NCBI GenBank assembly: GCA_019415335.1
Contig: DXKH01000137.1
Coordinates: 39,686-103,685 of the forward strand
Reading direction: 5' to 3'
Source of the DNA: Citrobacter sp.
GTDB lineage: Bacteria > Pseudomonadota > Gammaproteobacteria > Enterobacterales > Enterobacteriaceae
DNA length: 64,000 nt
Shown here: piece after piece, positions 31,138 through 40,480 of the stretch
How the letters are laid out: each line of letters opens with the position of its first letter
How positions within the stretch are numbered: the stretch's first letter is position 1
Made by a program: the position numbers and the translations under genes
The notes under the pieces: generated by a model
The model's database searches: none
What the model was told of the DNA's origin: nothing
The model's input: only the letters and a program-made list of their open reading frames with translations

Positions 31138-31527
31138 TTACTCGTCTTCTAACAATGCTTCGTACGCAGTGGCATCCAGCAGCGACGCCAGTTCGCTCTC
31201 ATCGCTGGCTTTGATTTTGAAGATCCAGCCATCGGCATACGGCTCGCTGTTCACCAGTTCCGGGGAGTCGCTCAGCGCGTCGTTCACAGCCACGATCTCA
31301 CCACTGACCGGTGCATAGATGTCAGAAGCGGCTTTGACCGATTCGGCAACCGCGCAGTCATCACCCGCGCTAACCGTCGCGCCGACTTCCGGCAGGTCAA
31401 CAAAAACCATGTCGCCCAACAGTTCCTGAGCGTGTTCGGTAATGCCGACGGTGTAAGAGCCGTCAGCTTCTTTGCGCAGCCATTCGTGTTCTTTACTGTA
31501 TTTCAGTTCTGCTGGTACGTTGCTCAT
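31138..31527 (-). CDS. gcvH: GcvH, glycine cleavage system H protein
   Basis: A 129-residue lipoyl carrier that shuttles the aminomethyl group between GcvP, GcvT and Lpd. The lipoylated lysine is in [14 protein letters not shown] (about Lys65), in the expected hairpin turn. The start at 31527 ([16 protein letters not shown]) is the family start; an in-frame ATG one codon earlier exists. It lies 25 bases downstream of gcvT. lplA, which salvages lipoate for such proteins, is also in this window. Confidence 0.97.
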   Translation of the reverse strand: MSNVPAELKYSKEHEWLRKEADGSYTVGITEHAQELLGDMVFVDLPEVGATVSAGDDCAVAESVKAASDIYAPVSGEIVAVNDALSDSPELVNSEPYADGWIFKIKASDESELASLLDATAYEALLEDE

Positions 31528-31552
31528 CAATCAATCTCCAGAAAAGGATGAA

Positions 31553-32647
31553 TCACGCGACGGCTTTGCCGTTACGCACAAAAACAGGTTTAGTCACTTT
31601 TACCGGCATTTCGCGGTTGCGAATCTGCACAATGGCCGTTTCGCCAATGCCTGCCGGTACGCGCGCCAGCGCAATGCTGTAGCCCAGCGTCGGTGAGAAA
31701 GTACCGCTGGTGATCACACCTTCCAGTTGATTACCCTGGGCATCAGTGAAACGTACCGGCAGTTCGTTACGCAGAACACCTTTCTCGGTCATCACCAGAC
31801 CAACCAGTTGTTCGTGGCCTTTTTCACGCTGGAGCTCCAGCGCTTCACGCCCGATAAAATCGCGGTCAGTCGGCTCCCAGGCGATGGTCCAGCCCATATT
31901 GGCCGCCAGTGGAGTGATCCCCTCGTCCATCTCCTGACCATACAGGTTCATACCCGCTTCCAGGCGCAGCGTATCGCGCGCGCCCAGACCACACGGTTTC
32001 ACGCCCGCTTCCACCAGCGCACGCCAGAAATCCACCGCCTTTTCATTCGGCATCGCAATCTCATAGCCTGCTTCACCGGTGTAACCGGTCGTGGCGATAA
32101 ACAGGTCGCCAGCCTGCACGCCGAAGAACGGTTTCATGCCTTCAACGGCTTTGCGCTGCTCATCAGTAAACAGGGATGCCGCCTTCGCCTGCGCGTTTGG
32201 CCCCTGCACCGCGATCAGCGACAGGTCGTCACGCACGGTAATGTCGATGGCATAAGGTTCAGCGTGTTGGGTAATCCAGGAGAGGTCTTTTTCGCGGGTG
32301 GCGGAGTTTACAACAAGGCGGAAGAAGTCTTCGGTAAAGTAATAGACAATCAGGTCATCTATCACGCCGCCCGAGGCGTTGAGCATACCGGAATAAAGAG
32401 CCTTGCCGGTTTTCGTTAACTTTGCCACGTCGTTCGCCAGCAGATAACGCAAGAACTCCCGGGTGCGACTGCCGCGCAGATCGACGATGGTCATGTGCGA
32501 CACATCAAACATCCCGGCATCGGTGCGGACCGCATGGTGCTCATCAAGCTGAGAACCATAATGCAGCGGCATCATCCAGCCGTGAAAATCGACCATGCGT
32601 GCACCGCATAGCGTGTGTTGTTCGTACAAAGGAGTCTGTTGAGCCAT
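31553..32647 (-). CDS. gcvT: GcvT, aminomethyltransferase (T protein)
   Basis: Transfers the methylene group from aminomethyl-GcvH to tetrahydrofolate and frees ammonia. The 364-residue length matches E. coli. The folate-binding core is recognisable ([38 protein letters not shown]). The start at 32647 follows GAGGAC; the frame stays open 55 codons upstream, but those residues do not fit. First gene of gcvTHP. The upstream 450 bases contain the control region. Confidence 0.97.
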   Translation of the reverse strand: MAQQTPLYEQHTLCGARMVDFHGWMMPLHYGSQLDEHHAVRTDAGMFDVSHMTIVDLRGSRTREFLRYLLANDVAKLTKTGKALYSGMLNASGGVIDDLIVYYFTEDFFRLVVNSATREKDLSWITQHAEPYAIDITVRDDLSLIAVQGPNAQAKAASLFTDEQRKAVEGMKPFFGVQAGDLFIATTGYTGEAGYEIAMPNEKAVDFWRALVEAGVKPCGLGARDTLRLEAGMNLYGQEMDEGITPLAANMGWTIAWEPTDRDFIGREALELQREKGHEQLVGLVMTEKGVLRNELPVRFTDAQGNQLEGVITSGTFSPTLGYSIALARVPAGIGETAIVQIRNREMPVKVTKPVFVRNGKAVA

Positions 32648-33031
32648 CTTGTCCTCATTGAATAAGCGGGGCTGACCACCCTTTCGCAGCGAAAATTGTC
32701 GCCACGAAACCCGGCATCGACGCCACTTCAGGGCCCCGACGCAAACGTTCTCTTTGCCCCTGAACTTACCACCGAAACTCACGCTAAACCATAAAACAAA
32801 ATTAGCCATCACATTAGCTTATGGCCAAAAACAACCAAAACACCATAAGCATAAAAAACCATTAATAAGGCCATCAATACGAATTAAAGATAAGTCTTTA
32901 TTCATAACAGGCGCACATATCAACATTAAACGCTGAAAAAATGTCAAAACTGGCGTTGCGCGAAAATCACAGCATTAGAAAATATAATGCGAAAAGAGGA
33001 GTGAAATTAGTTTATTTCAAATGAGGGACGC
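32648..33031 (-). promoter_or_regulatory. gcvTHP control region with candidate GcvA sites
   Basis: No gene is seen in this A/T-rich gap. On the - strand, CTAAT, the GcvA core motif, occurs at 32801-32805, 32813-32817, 32974-32978 and 33006-33010. If transcription starts near 32760, the pairs lie near -45/-55 and -215/-250, in the ranges reported for GcvA sites 1, 2 and 3 in E. coli. The A-tracts between them fit Lrp bending. The exact -10 and -35 boxes are not clear. Confidence 0.6.
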
Positions 33032-33053
33032 CTCCCGGCAAAGGTGCCGGGAG
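33032..33053 (-). terminator. Hairpin after ubiI
   Basis: CTCCCGGCA (33032-33040) pairs with TGCCGGGAG (33045-33053) around AAGG: a perfect 9-bp stem about 45 bases past the ubiI stop. No T-run follows, so this is a weak terminator or an mRNA end stabiliser. Confidence 0.6.
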
Positions 33054-33097
33054 AAGGAAATGTGACGGGTTTCAAATTCTTTAAAAGAGGTGAATTC

Positions 33098-34300
33098 TTA
33101 GCGAAGCCACTCAGGCAGATCGTTTAATCCCATTGCCTGACGGAGAAGTTGTGGTTTAACGCCAGGGAGGGTATCCGCCAGTTTCAGCCCCATATCACGC
33201 AGCAGTTTTTTCGCCGGATTCGTCCCTGCGAACAGCTCGCGGAACCCCTGCATGCCCGCCAGCATCAGCGCAGCGCTGTGCTTACGGCTGCGCTCATAGC
33301 GACGCAAATAGAGGTACTGGCCGATGTCTTTACCCTGACGATGCAGGCGTTTGAGCTCATCCACCAGTTCTGCTGCATCCATGAAGCCGAGGTTAACGCC
33401 CTGTCCGGCCAGCGGATGGATGGTATGCGCAGCATCGCCCACAAGCGCCAGACGATGTGCGGCGAACTGTCGCGCATAGCGTCCCGTCAGCGGATACACC
33501 TGGCGTTCGCTCTCCACCCGACACAGCCCCAGACGATTATCAAACGCGATGTTCAGCGCCTGATTAAATTGCTCATCGCTGGCCTGCCGCATCCGCTCAG
33601 CCTCTTCCGGTGCAAGCGACCAGACGATGGAGCACAAATGCGGATCGCTGAGCGGCAGAAACGCCAGAATACCTTCACCATGAAACGCCTGACGAGCAAC
33701 AGCACCGTGCGCTTCTTCGGTGCGAATAGTCGCGACCAGCGCATAATGGCGGTAATCCCAGAAGGTCAATGGAATGTCCGCTTTATTACGCAGCCACGAG
33801 TTCGCTCCGTCGGCGCCAATCACCAGACGCGCCGTGAGCATTGCGCCATCTTTCAGCGTCAGGAAGGCTTCGTTTTCGCCCCACGCCACCTGCTGCAATT
33901 CGGCGGGTGCCTTCAGCGTGATATCGGAGGATTGCTGCGCTTTTTGCCACAGCGCGTAATGGATCACCGCGTTCTCCACGATATGCCCCAGATGGCTGTA
34001 GCCCATGCTTTGGTCATCAAATGCAATACGGCCAAAGCTGTCCTTATCCCACACTTCCATCCCGTGATAGCAACTGGCGCGGCGAGCCACAATGTCTGAC
34101 CAGACGCCCAGACGGGTAAGCAGTTTTTCACTGGCGGCATTGATCGCCGACACGCGAAGCGCAGGAGCGGCATCCGCCGCCAGCGGTTGCGGCTCGCGTT
34201 GTTCGAGTACAGCGACACGTAAACCGCTGCCCTGCAATCCACACGCGACAGCCAGGCCAACCATGCCTCCACCCACGATTGCTACATCAACACTTTGCAC
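33098..34300 (-). CDS. ubiI: UbiI, 2-octaprenylphenol 5-hydroxylase
   Basis: Flavin monooxygenase that adds the C5 hydroxyl in aerobic ubiquinone synthesis. The 400-residue length matches E. coli UbiI (VisC). The FAD fold GGGMVGLAVA is at the N-terminus, and the second FAD motif GDAAHTIHPLAGQGVNLG lies near residue 290. Last gene of the ygfB-pepP-ubiH-ubiI run; a REP element separates it from ubiH. Confidence 0.96.
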   Translation of the reverse strand: MQSVDVAIVGGGMVGLAVACGLQGSGLRVAVLEQREPQPLAADAAPALRVSAINAASEKLLTRLGVWSDIVARRASCYHGMEVWDKDSFGRIAFDDQSMGYSHLGHIVENAVIHYALWQKAQQSSDITLKAPAELQQVAWGENEAFLTLKDGAMLTARLVIGADGANSWLRNKADIPLTFWDYRHYALVATIRTEEAHGAVARQAFHGEGILAFLPLSDPHLCSIVWSLAPEEAERMRQASDEQFNQALNIAFDNRLGLCRVESERQVYPLTGRYARQFAAHRLALVGDAAHTIHPLAGQGVNLGFMDAAELVDELKRLHRQGKDIGQYLYLRRYERSRKHSAALMLAGMQGFRELFAGTNPAKKLLRDMGLKLADTLPGVKPQLLRQAMGLNDLPEWLR

Positions 34301-34351
34301 TGTTTACTCCTGGAAATCGGAAACCGCCATCGGGCGTCATATTCGTATAAA

Positions 34352-34377
34352 TACCGGATGGCACTTCGCCTGTCCGG
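34352..34377. repeat. REP-like element between ubiH and ubiI
   Basis: ACCGGAT and TCCGGT arms enclose GGCACTTCGCCTG. It sits inside the operon, between the ubiH stop and the ubiI start. Confidence 0.7.
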
Positions 34378-34391
34378 TCTGGAGATGATGT

Positions 34392-35570
34392 TTACCGCGC
34401 CACCCAGCCTAACGTCCGCTGCGCAAACGCATTGCGGGCGGGAGGGCATAATTCCATAGCCATCAGCCCCACGTTACGCCCGACAACCAGCGGCGCCCAG
34501 CGGTTGGCAAACAGATGGACCAGACTGTCCGTCACGCCGACCGTGGTCTGGCGATCCTCCTGACGACGCTGTTGATAATGCGAGAGCACGGCATAATCGC
34601 CGACATCACCACCCGTCGCCTGCGCAGTTGTGAGCGTTTCGGCGAGACTCATGACATCGCGCAGTCCAAGGTTGAACCCCTGTCCTGCAATCGGGTGCAG
34701 CGTCTGCGCGGCGTTGCCCACCAGCACGGTACGGTGCGTGAACGCCTTCGCCGCCGTGGTGAGCGAAAGCGGATATGCGCTCCGTTTGCCCGCGTGCGTG
34801 ATTTTCCCCAATCGCCAGCCAAATGCCGTCTGGAGTTCGCGGCAGAAACGTTCATCTGACCAGCTCAGAATCTCCTCGCGTTGTTCTAGCGGATGGCACC
34901 ACACCAGCGAACAGCGCCCTTCAGACATCGGCAGCATCGCCAACGGTCCATGCGCCGTAAACCGTTCAAACGCACGACCGTTATGCGCAACGGCGGTTGA
35001 GACATTAGCGATCACCGCCAGTTGCTCATAAGGCTCCTGCTGCCAGTCAACGCCGCAGGCGGTTGCCAGCGCAGAACGCGTACCATCCGCCGCCACCAGA
35101 ACGCGTCCGGCGATCGTTTCGCCCGTTTCCAGCGTGACGTTCACCTGTTCCTGAGTACGCGACACGCTGGCAACCCGATCCGGGCAGTGCAGCGTAACGC
35201 CAGGCGCTTTTCGCAGCAGAGCAAACAGCCGCTGTCCCACGTCATGCAGCTCAACCACCTGCCCCAGCGCCGGAATGCGATAATCATCAGCGTCGAGCGT
35301 CACAAACCCGGCATGTCCCCGATCGCTGACGTGGACCGTATGGATGGCGGTGGCGCAATCAGCAATCGCCTGCCAGACACCAATTCGCGCCAGTTGTTGA
35401 CAGGTTCCTGCCGCGAGCGCAATCGCACGGGCATCAAACCCGGGATGGCTGTCGGCTTCAGGAGCGGTCGCTTCAATCAGATGAACCGGCAGTGTCCCCT
35501 GACTTAACCGGGAAATGGCCAGCGCCAGCGTCGCGCCCACCATGCCACCGCCAACAATGATCACGCTCAT
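34392..35570 (-). CDS. ubiH: UbiH, 2-octaprenyl-6-methoxyphenol hydroxylase
   Basis: Flavin monooxygenase for the C1 hydroxylation in ubiquinone synthesis. The 392-residue length matches E. coli. FAD motifs GGGMVGATLA (N-terminus) and GNAAQTLHPIAGQGFNLG (about residue 285) are visible; note GNAAQ where UbiI has GDAAH. The start codon shares one base with the pepP stop (TAATG), so the pair is translationally coupled. It is a paralogue of UbiI. Confidence 0.96.
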   Translation of the reverse strand: MSVIIVGGGMVGATLALAISRLSQGTLPVHLIEATAPEADSHPGFDARAIALAAGTCQQLARIGVWQAIADCATAIHTVHVSDRGHAGFVTLDADDYRIPALGQVVELHDVGQRLFALLRKAPGVTLHCPDRVASVSRTQEQVNVTLETGETIAGRVLVAADGTRSALATACGVDWQQEPYEQLAVIANVSTAVAHNGRAFERFTAHGPLAMLPMSEGRCSLVWCHPLEQREEILSWSDERFCRELQTAFGWRLGKITHAGKRSAYPLSLTTAAKAFTHRTVLVGNAAQTLHPIAGQGFNLGLRDVMSLAETLTTAQATGGDVGDYAVLSHYQQRRQEDRQTTVGVTDSLVHLFANRWAPLVVGRNVGLMAMELCPPARNAFAQRTLGWVAR

Positions 35571-36883
35571 TACGTTCTCGCTGCCGCCATTAATGCTTCA
35601 ATCTCATCCGCCTTTTTGACGACACCGGCGGTCAGATTTTCGTTACCATTTTCCGTAATCAGGATGTCATCCTCAATGCGGATGCCGATCCCCCGATACG
35701 CTTCCGGGACATCGGCATCAGGCGCAATATACAGCCCCGGTTCAACGGTAATGACCATTCCCGGCTTCAGGATGCGGGAACGATCCTGCTCATATTCACC
35801 GACATCGTGGACATCCAGCCCCAGCCAGTGGCTCAGACCGTGCATAAAGAACGGACGATGCGCGTTATCGGCGATCAGTTGATCCACTTCGCCCTGCAAA
35901 ATACCCAGCTTCACCAGCCCGGTTATCATAATGCGCACGACTTCACCGGTGACTTCCTGAATCGAGGTGCCAGGACGGTACAGACGCAGGCTGGTTTCCA
36001 GCGATTCCAGCACGATGTCATAAATTTCACGCTGCGCCGGGGTAAATTTGCCATTCACCGGGAAGGTCCGCGTGATATCGCCCGCATAACCTTTGTATTC
36101 ACAGCCTGCATCAATCAGCACCAGAGAGCCGTCGCGCAGTTCACTTTCGTTTTCGGTGTAGTGCAGAATGCAGCCGTTTTCGCCGCTGCCCACAATGGTG
36201 TTGTAGGACGGATAACGTGCGCCGTGGCGAGTAAACTCGTGATGAATCTCGCCTTCCAGTTGATACTCAAACATCCCCGGACGGCATTTTTCCATCGCTC
36301 GGGTATGCGCCAGCGCCGTAATTTCTCCAGCGCGACGCATCACGGCAATCTCTTCTGGCGACTTAAACAGGCGCATTTCATGCACCATCGGCCGCCAGTC
36401 GATCAGGGTGGACGGCGATTTCAGGTTCTGGCGCGAACCTTTGCGCAGTTTTTCCAGCGCGGTGAAGACAATCTCATCCGCATACGCATAATCGCCCTGT
36501 GCGTGATACACCACGTCCAGACCGTTAAGCAGTTGAAAAAGCTGTTGATTGATTTCACTGAAGGCCAGTGCACGATCCACCGCCAGTTTTTCCGGCGCGG
36601 CATCTTGTCCCAGACGACGACCAAACCAGATTTCCGCCGTCAGATCGCGAACGCGGTTGAACAATACGCTGTGGTTATGGGTGTCGTCGCTTTTAATCAA
36701 TACCAGAACGGCTTCCGGCTCATTAAAACCGGTGAAATACCAGAAATCGCTGCTCTGGCGATACGGGTATTCACTGTCCGCGCTGCGCGTGACTTCCGGC
36801 GCGGCAAAAATCAGCGCGGCACTGCCTGGCTGCATTTGCGCAAGCAGGGCCTGGCGACGACGTTGGTATTCCTGCGGTGTCAT
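35570..36883 (-). CDS. pepP: PepP, Xaa-Pro aminopeptidase (aminopeptidase P II)
   Basis: Cleaves the N-terminal residue before proline. At 437 residues it is about 4 shorter than E. coli, the difference being at the N-terminus (MTPQEYQRRR). The pita-bread metallopeptidase ligands are in order: two Asp in LIDAGCEYKGYAGDITRTF, His in HGLSHWLGLDVHD, Glu in TVEPGLYI and Glu in GIRIEDD. It overlaps ubiH by one base and follows ygfB. Confidence 0.95.
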   Translation of the reverse strand: MTPQEYQRRRQALLAQMQPGSAALIFAAPEVTRSADSEYPYRQSSDFWYFTGFNEPEAVLVLIKSDDTHNHSVLFNRVRDLTAEIWFGRRLGQDAAPEKLAVDRALAFSEINQQLFQLLNGLDVVYHAQGDYAYADEIVFTALEKLRKGSRQNLKSPSTLIDWRPMVHEMRLFKSPEEIAVMRRAGEITALAHTRAMEKCRPGMFEYQLEGEIHHEFTRHGARYPSYNTIVGSGENGCILHYTENESELRDGSLVLIDAGCEYKGYAGDITRTFPVNGKFTPAQREIYDIVLESLETSLRLYRPGTSIQEVTGEVVRIMITGLVKLGILQGEVDQLIADNAHRPFFMHGLSHWLGLDVHDVGEYEQDRSRILKPGMVITVEPGLYIAPDADVPEAYRGIGIRIEDDILITENGNENLTAGVVKKADEIEALMAAART

Positions 36884-36911
36884 GACGTGGCCTCCATTAT
36901 CGTTTTACTTT

Positions 36912-37490
36912 TTAGTGTAGGGTCGGTTTACGCACTTCCGGCGCGGTCGGCGGCTGGCGGGTAAAGGTGTCATGGCACAGCAGCGCCGCGACACGCACAT
37001 ACTCGATAATCTCTTCGAGCGACATCTCCAGCTCTTCCTGATCTTCATCTTCGTCATAGCCGAGCTGCGCGATGTTGCGCAAATCGTCGATGGCTTCGCC
37101 CGTTTCGCCAGTCACTTTATCGAGCTTCGGCTGCGTGACGCCGAGGCCAAGCAGGAAGTGGTTAACCCATCCCGCCAGTGCGTCCGCACGATCGAAAACG
37201 CTCACGTCATCGCCTTCAGGCAGATAAAGCTGAAAAAGGAAACCGTCATCTTCCAGCGCATCACTGGTCGCGGAGTGCATTTTACGCAGCGCCTGAGCCA
37301 GTTCATGACCGAAGGCCAGTCCTTCATTCGTCAGGTCGTGAAGCAGCGGCTGCCAGGAGCTGTCGTTATTGCCACCGCAAATCATCCCGCTGATCAAACC
37401 ATGCATTTCCGCCGGGGTCAGTCCGGCCCCTTGTTGGTTCAAATACTGGTTCATTTCACTGTAACCAGGCATTTCGTTCTGTATAGACAT
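36912..37490 (-). CDS. ygfB: YgfB, UPF0149-family protein
   Basis: A 192-residue, mostly helical acidic protein; the start at 37490 ([10 protein letters not shown]) matches the E. coli start, two codons inside the open frame. It has no enzyme motifs. A Pseudomonas homologue is reported to affect beta-lactamase expression, but the role in enterobacteria is unknown. It heads the ygfB-pepP-ubiH-ubiI unit and is divergent from zapA. Confidence 0.93.
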   Translation of the reverse strand: MSIQNEMPGYSEMNQYLNQQGAGLTPAEMHGLISGMICGGNNDSSWQPLLHDLTNEGLAFGHELAQALRKMHSATSDALEDDGFLFQLYLPEGDDVSVFDRADALAGWVNHFLLGLGVTQPKLDKVTGETGEAIDDLRNIAQLGYDEDEDQEELEMSLEEIIEYVRVAALLCHDTFTRQPPTAPEVRKPTLH

Positions 37491-37539
37491 AAGCATTCGT
37501 CATCAAAGGGAGGATATTCATGGTATGCTACCACTTTGG

Positions 37540-37582
37540 ACCCTGGTGGACCAGAATAGGGCTTGTATCTTCACACCAGGGT
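37540..37582 (+). promoter_or_regulatory. Long inverted repeat in the ygfB-zapA gap
   Basis: ACCCTGGTG (37540-37548) and CACCAGGGT (37574-37582) are perfect 9-bp arms 25 bases apart, between the divergent starts of ygfB and zapA. They could form a hairpin in the zapA leader or a two-site operator. Confidence 0.4.
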
Positions 37583-37590
37583 AGCTATAG

Positions 37591-37986
<396 letters not shown>

Positions 37987-38027
37987 CACTTTTCGGTTTA
38001 CTATGGTAGAGTGACCGTGAAGAAAAA

Positions 38028-38211
38028 ATTTCTCTGAGATGTTTGCAAGCGGGCCAGTCCCCTGAGCCGATATTTCATACCACAAGAATGTGGCGATCCA
38101 TGGTTGGTGAGCATGCTCGGTCCGTCCGAGAAGCCTTAAAACTGTGACGACGCATTCACCTTGAACCAAGGGTTCAAGGGTTACAGCCTGCGGCGGCATC
38201 TCGGAGATTCT
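38028..38211 (+). ncRNA. ssrS: 6S RNA (SsrS)
   Basis: About 184 bases, nearly base-for-base the E. coli 6S RNA. The ends (ATTTCTCTGAGATG and GGCATCTCGGAGATTC) pair to close the long hairpin, with the large central bubble between. The pRNA template region CGATATTTCATACCAC is intact. 6S RNA binds sigma-70 RNA polymerase and lowers transcription in stationary phase. It lies between zapA and fau, the usual 6S context. The exact 3' end is uncertain by a few bases. Confidence 0.96.
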
Positions 38212-38231
38212 CCTTCTACCTGGCGACAGCC

Positions 38232-38828
38232 ATGACATTACTTTCTGAACTCCCTTTATCACGACAAACCATTCGCCAGATGATTAGGCAACGTCGTCGT
38301 GCACTCACACTTTCGCAGCAAATCACCTTCGGTCAGCAGGCCGCGACACGCATGCTTGCGTACCCGCCGGTTGTGATGGCACACACGGTCGCCGTGTTTT
38401 TGTCATTTGATGGCGAACTCGATACTCAGCCGCTAATCGAACAACTCTGGCGCGCGGGAAAACGCGTCTACCTTCCGGTCCTGCACCCGTTCAGCCCCGG
38501 TAATCTGCTGTTTCTGCACTATCACCCGCACAGTGAACTGGTCACCAATCGGTTGAAGATTCAAGAGCCTAAACTGGACGTTCGTGATGTCCTGCCGCTT
38601 TCGCAACTGGACGTGTTGATCACGCCCCTGGTCGCGTTTGATGAGCAAGGTCAGCGTTTAGGTATGGGCGGCGGATTCTACGATCGCACCCTACAAAACT
38701 GGCAACAGCATGGCCTGACGCCTGTGGGCTACGCCCACGACTGTCAGCGTGTAGAGAAATTGCCGGTAGAAGAGTGGGATGTTCCCTTACCGGCCGTCGT
38801 GACGCCATCAAAAGTGTGGGAATGGTAA
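38232..38828 (+). CDS. fau: Fau (YgfA), 5-formyltetrahydrofolate cyclo-ligase family
   Basis: Converts 5-formyl-THF to 5,10-methenyl-THF with ATP, clearing a dead-end product of the glycine/serine one-carbon system. The start at 38232 gives 198 residues; an ATG at 38280 gives the 182 residues annotated in E. coli. I prefer the longer form because the basic helix RQTIRQMIRQRRRAL begins before the inner ATG and aligns with other family starts. Neither start has a strong ribosome binding site. The substrate-loop motif GQRLGMGGGFYDR lies near residue 140. It is co-transcribed with 6S RNA in E. coli. Confidence 0.92.
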   Translation: MTLLSELPLSRQTIRQMIRQRRRALTLSQQITFGQQAATRMLAYPPVVMAHTVAVFLSFDGELDTQPLIEQLWRAGKRVYLPVLHPFSPGNLLFLHYHPHSELVTNRLKIQEPKLDVRDVLPLSQLDVLITPLVAFDEQGQRLGMGGGFYDRTLQNWQQHGLTPVGYAHDCQRVEKLPVEEWDVPLPAVVTPSKVWEW

Positions 38829-38904
38829 GCGCTTCTTTGCTGATTGACACCGCCTTTTTTTGACCTACATTTCCTCGATAAGGATGTATACGTTACAGAA
38901 AGGA

Positions 38905-39006
38905 ATGACGATGACGGGAAAACGAAAAGAGAAAGGGAGAAATGACGGGCAGACTCAGCGCCTGCCCGTATCGGTGAGGATCAGTACAGCAGGCGTGCGC
39001 GAATAG
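38905..39006 (+). CDS. Possible 33-residue ORF opposite the serA 3' end (doubtful)
   Basis: ATG at 38905 follows AGAAAGGA, a good ribosome binding site, and reads MTMTGKRKEKGRND at the start, strongly basic. It crosses the serA terminator hairpin and ends inside serA on the opposite strand. No family is recognised. In E. coli this gap holds the sibC/ibsC toxin-antitoxin locus, which is absent here. It may be chance. Confidence 0.2.
   Translation: MTMTGKRKEKGRNDGQTQRLPVSVRISTAGVRE
38945..38969 (-). terminator. serA terminator
   Basis: ACGGGCAG (38945-38952) and CTGCCCGT (38962-38969) form a perfect 8-bp stem starting about 12 bases past the serA stop on the - strand, followed on that strand by a pyrimidine-rich run. 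Confidence 0.75.
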
Positions 39007-40213
39007 TGCCCGGAATCGCCTTCATCGCCAGCAGCGCTTTCTCAGCGACATCTTCATCCGCTTCGATATCGATAACGACATAGCCCATTTGCGCCGACGT
39101 TTGTAGATACTGCGCGGCGATGTTCACGCCCTGCTCAGCAAAAATCTGGTTCAGGGACGTCAGCACGCCAGGACGGTTTTCATGGATGTGCATCAGACGA
39201 CGCCCACCGTGTAGCGGCAACGACACTTCCGGGAAGTTAACTGCAGAAAGCGTAGAGCCGTTATCGGAATACTTCGCCAGCTTACCTGCCACTTCCAGGC
39301 CGATATTCTCCTGCGCTTCCTGGGTGGAGCCCCCGATATGCGGCGTCAGAATCACGTTATCAAAGTCACACAGCGGCGAAGTGAACGGATCGCTGTTGGT
39401 TGCCGGCTCGGTCGGGAAGACGTCGATTGCCGCCCCTGCCAGGTGTTTGGTCGCCAGCGCATCGCACAGCGCGGGAATATCTACTACGGTGCCACGTGCG
39501 GCGTTGATCAGCAGCGAGCCCGGCTTCATCAGCGCGATCTCTTTCGCGCCCATCATGTTCTTCGTTGAGGCGTTTTCCGGCACGTGCAGACTGACCACGT
39601 CGCTCATGTTGAGCAGTTCGGAAAGATGCTGAACCTGGGTGGCATTACCCAGCGGCAGTTTGTTCTCAATATCGTAGAAGTAAACGTGCATCCCCAGCGA
39701 TTCCGCCAGAATACCCAACTGAGTCCCGATGTGGCCGTAGCCAATAATGCCGAGTCTTTTACCGCGCGCTTCAAACGAACCGGCAGCCAGTTTATTCCAC
39801 ACGCCGCGGTGCGCTTTGGCGTTTGCTTCCGGTACGCCGCGCAACAACAGTAACAATTCGCCAATCACCAGCTCCGCCACGGAACGGGTGTTAGAGAACG
39901 GTGCGTTAAACACCGGAATACCGCGTTTTGCCGCCGCCTTCAGGTCTACCTGGTTGGTGCCGATACAGAAGCAGCCGATAGCGACCAGTTTTTCCGCCGC
40001 GTTGATCACCTCTTCTGTCAGATGGGTACGGGATCGCAGGCCAATGAAGTGGGCATCACGGATGGACTCTTTCAGCTGTTCAGCATCCAGTGCCCCTTTG
40101 TGAAATTCGATGTTGGTATAACCTGCCGCCCGAAGGCTATCCAGCGCCTTTTGATGCACGCCTTCAACCAGCAGAAATTTAATCTTGTCTTTCTCCAGCG
40201 ATACCTTTGCCAT
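38981..40213 (-). CDS. serA: SerA, D-3-phosphoglycerate dehydrogenase
   Basis: First step of serine synthesis, feedback-inhibited by serine. The 410-residue length matches E. coli. The NAD-binding loop is GYGHIGTQLG near residue 158, and the catalytic His is in LTPHIGGSTQEAQ (about His292). The C-terminal ACT domain that binds serine starts near residue 338 (HENRPGVLTSLNQIFAEQG). The start at 40213 is the family start; upstream in-frame residues do not fit. Lrp and CRP control it in E. coli. Confidence 0.97.
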   Translation of the reverse strand: MAKVSLEKDKIKFLLVEGVHQKALDSLRAAGYTNIEFHKGALDAEQLKESIRDAHFIGLRSRTHLTEEVINAAEKLVAIGCFCIGTNQVDLKAAAKRGIPVFNAPFSNTRSVAELVIGELLLLLRGVPEANAKAHRGVWNKLAAGSFEARGKRLGIIGYGHIGTQLGILAESLGMHVYFYDIENKLPLGNATQVQHLSELLNMSDVVSLHVPENASTKNMMGAKEIALMKPGSLLINAARGTVVDIPALCDALATKHLAGAAIDVFPTEPATNSDPFTSPLCDFDNVILTPHIGGSTQEAQENIGLEVAGKLAKYSDNGSTLSAVNFPEVSLPLHGGRRLMHIHENRPGVLTSLNQIFAEQGVNIAAQYLQTSAQMGYVVIDIEADEDVAEKALLAMKAIPGTIRARLLY

Positions 40214-40454
40214 TTCCCGACCCTGTCTTTTTATGCAATCTGATGTTGTGTGTGTGGATTTGCATCCGCCTTTCAACATATCAAAAATAATTATTGCGGC
40301 AATATGAACGTTTGCGTCGCCCTGTTGAGGAGCGTTCATTCAGTGGCAAATGGCAGAGGAAAATGCTGGGGATAAGTTTTTCTTTGGAGAAATCAGCAGG
40401 GCAAGATTCAGAACGTGATACATGTCACCAAATTTGCCCTGCAAAAAAATTTTA
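40214..40454. other. serA upstream region, no gene seen
   Basis: About 240 bases of moderately AT-rich sequence hold the serA promoter (- strand) and the tail of the rpiA transcript. No open frame with family resemblance is seen. Exact promoter boxes are not clear. Confidence 0.5.
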
Positions 40455-40476
40455 ACCGGGGAAGCACTCCCCCGGT
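40455..40476 (-). terminator. rpiA rho-independent terminator
   Basis: ACCGGGG (40455-40461) and CCCCGGT (40470-40476) form the stem; on the - strand TTAAAATTTTTTTG follows, a good T-run just past the rpiA stop. Confidence 0.88.
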
Positions 40477-40480
40477 CAGA

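Noticed and set aside
32648..32812. N-terminal extension of gcvT by 55 codons, or a glycine riboswitch in the leader
   Set aside because: The extra residues do not resemble GcvT, and a good ribosome binding site precedes the ATG at 32647. I see no paired glycine-aptamer structure; enterobacteria use GcvA/GcvR.
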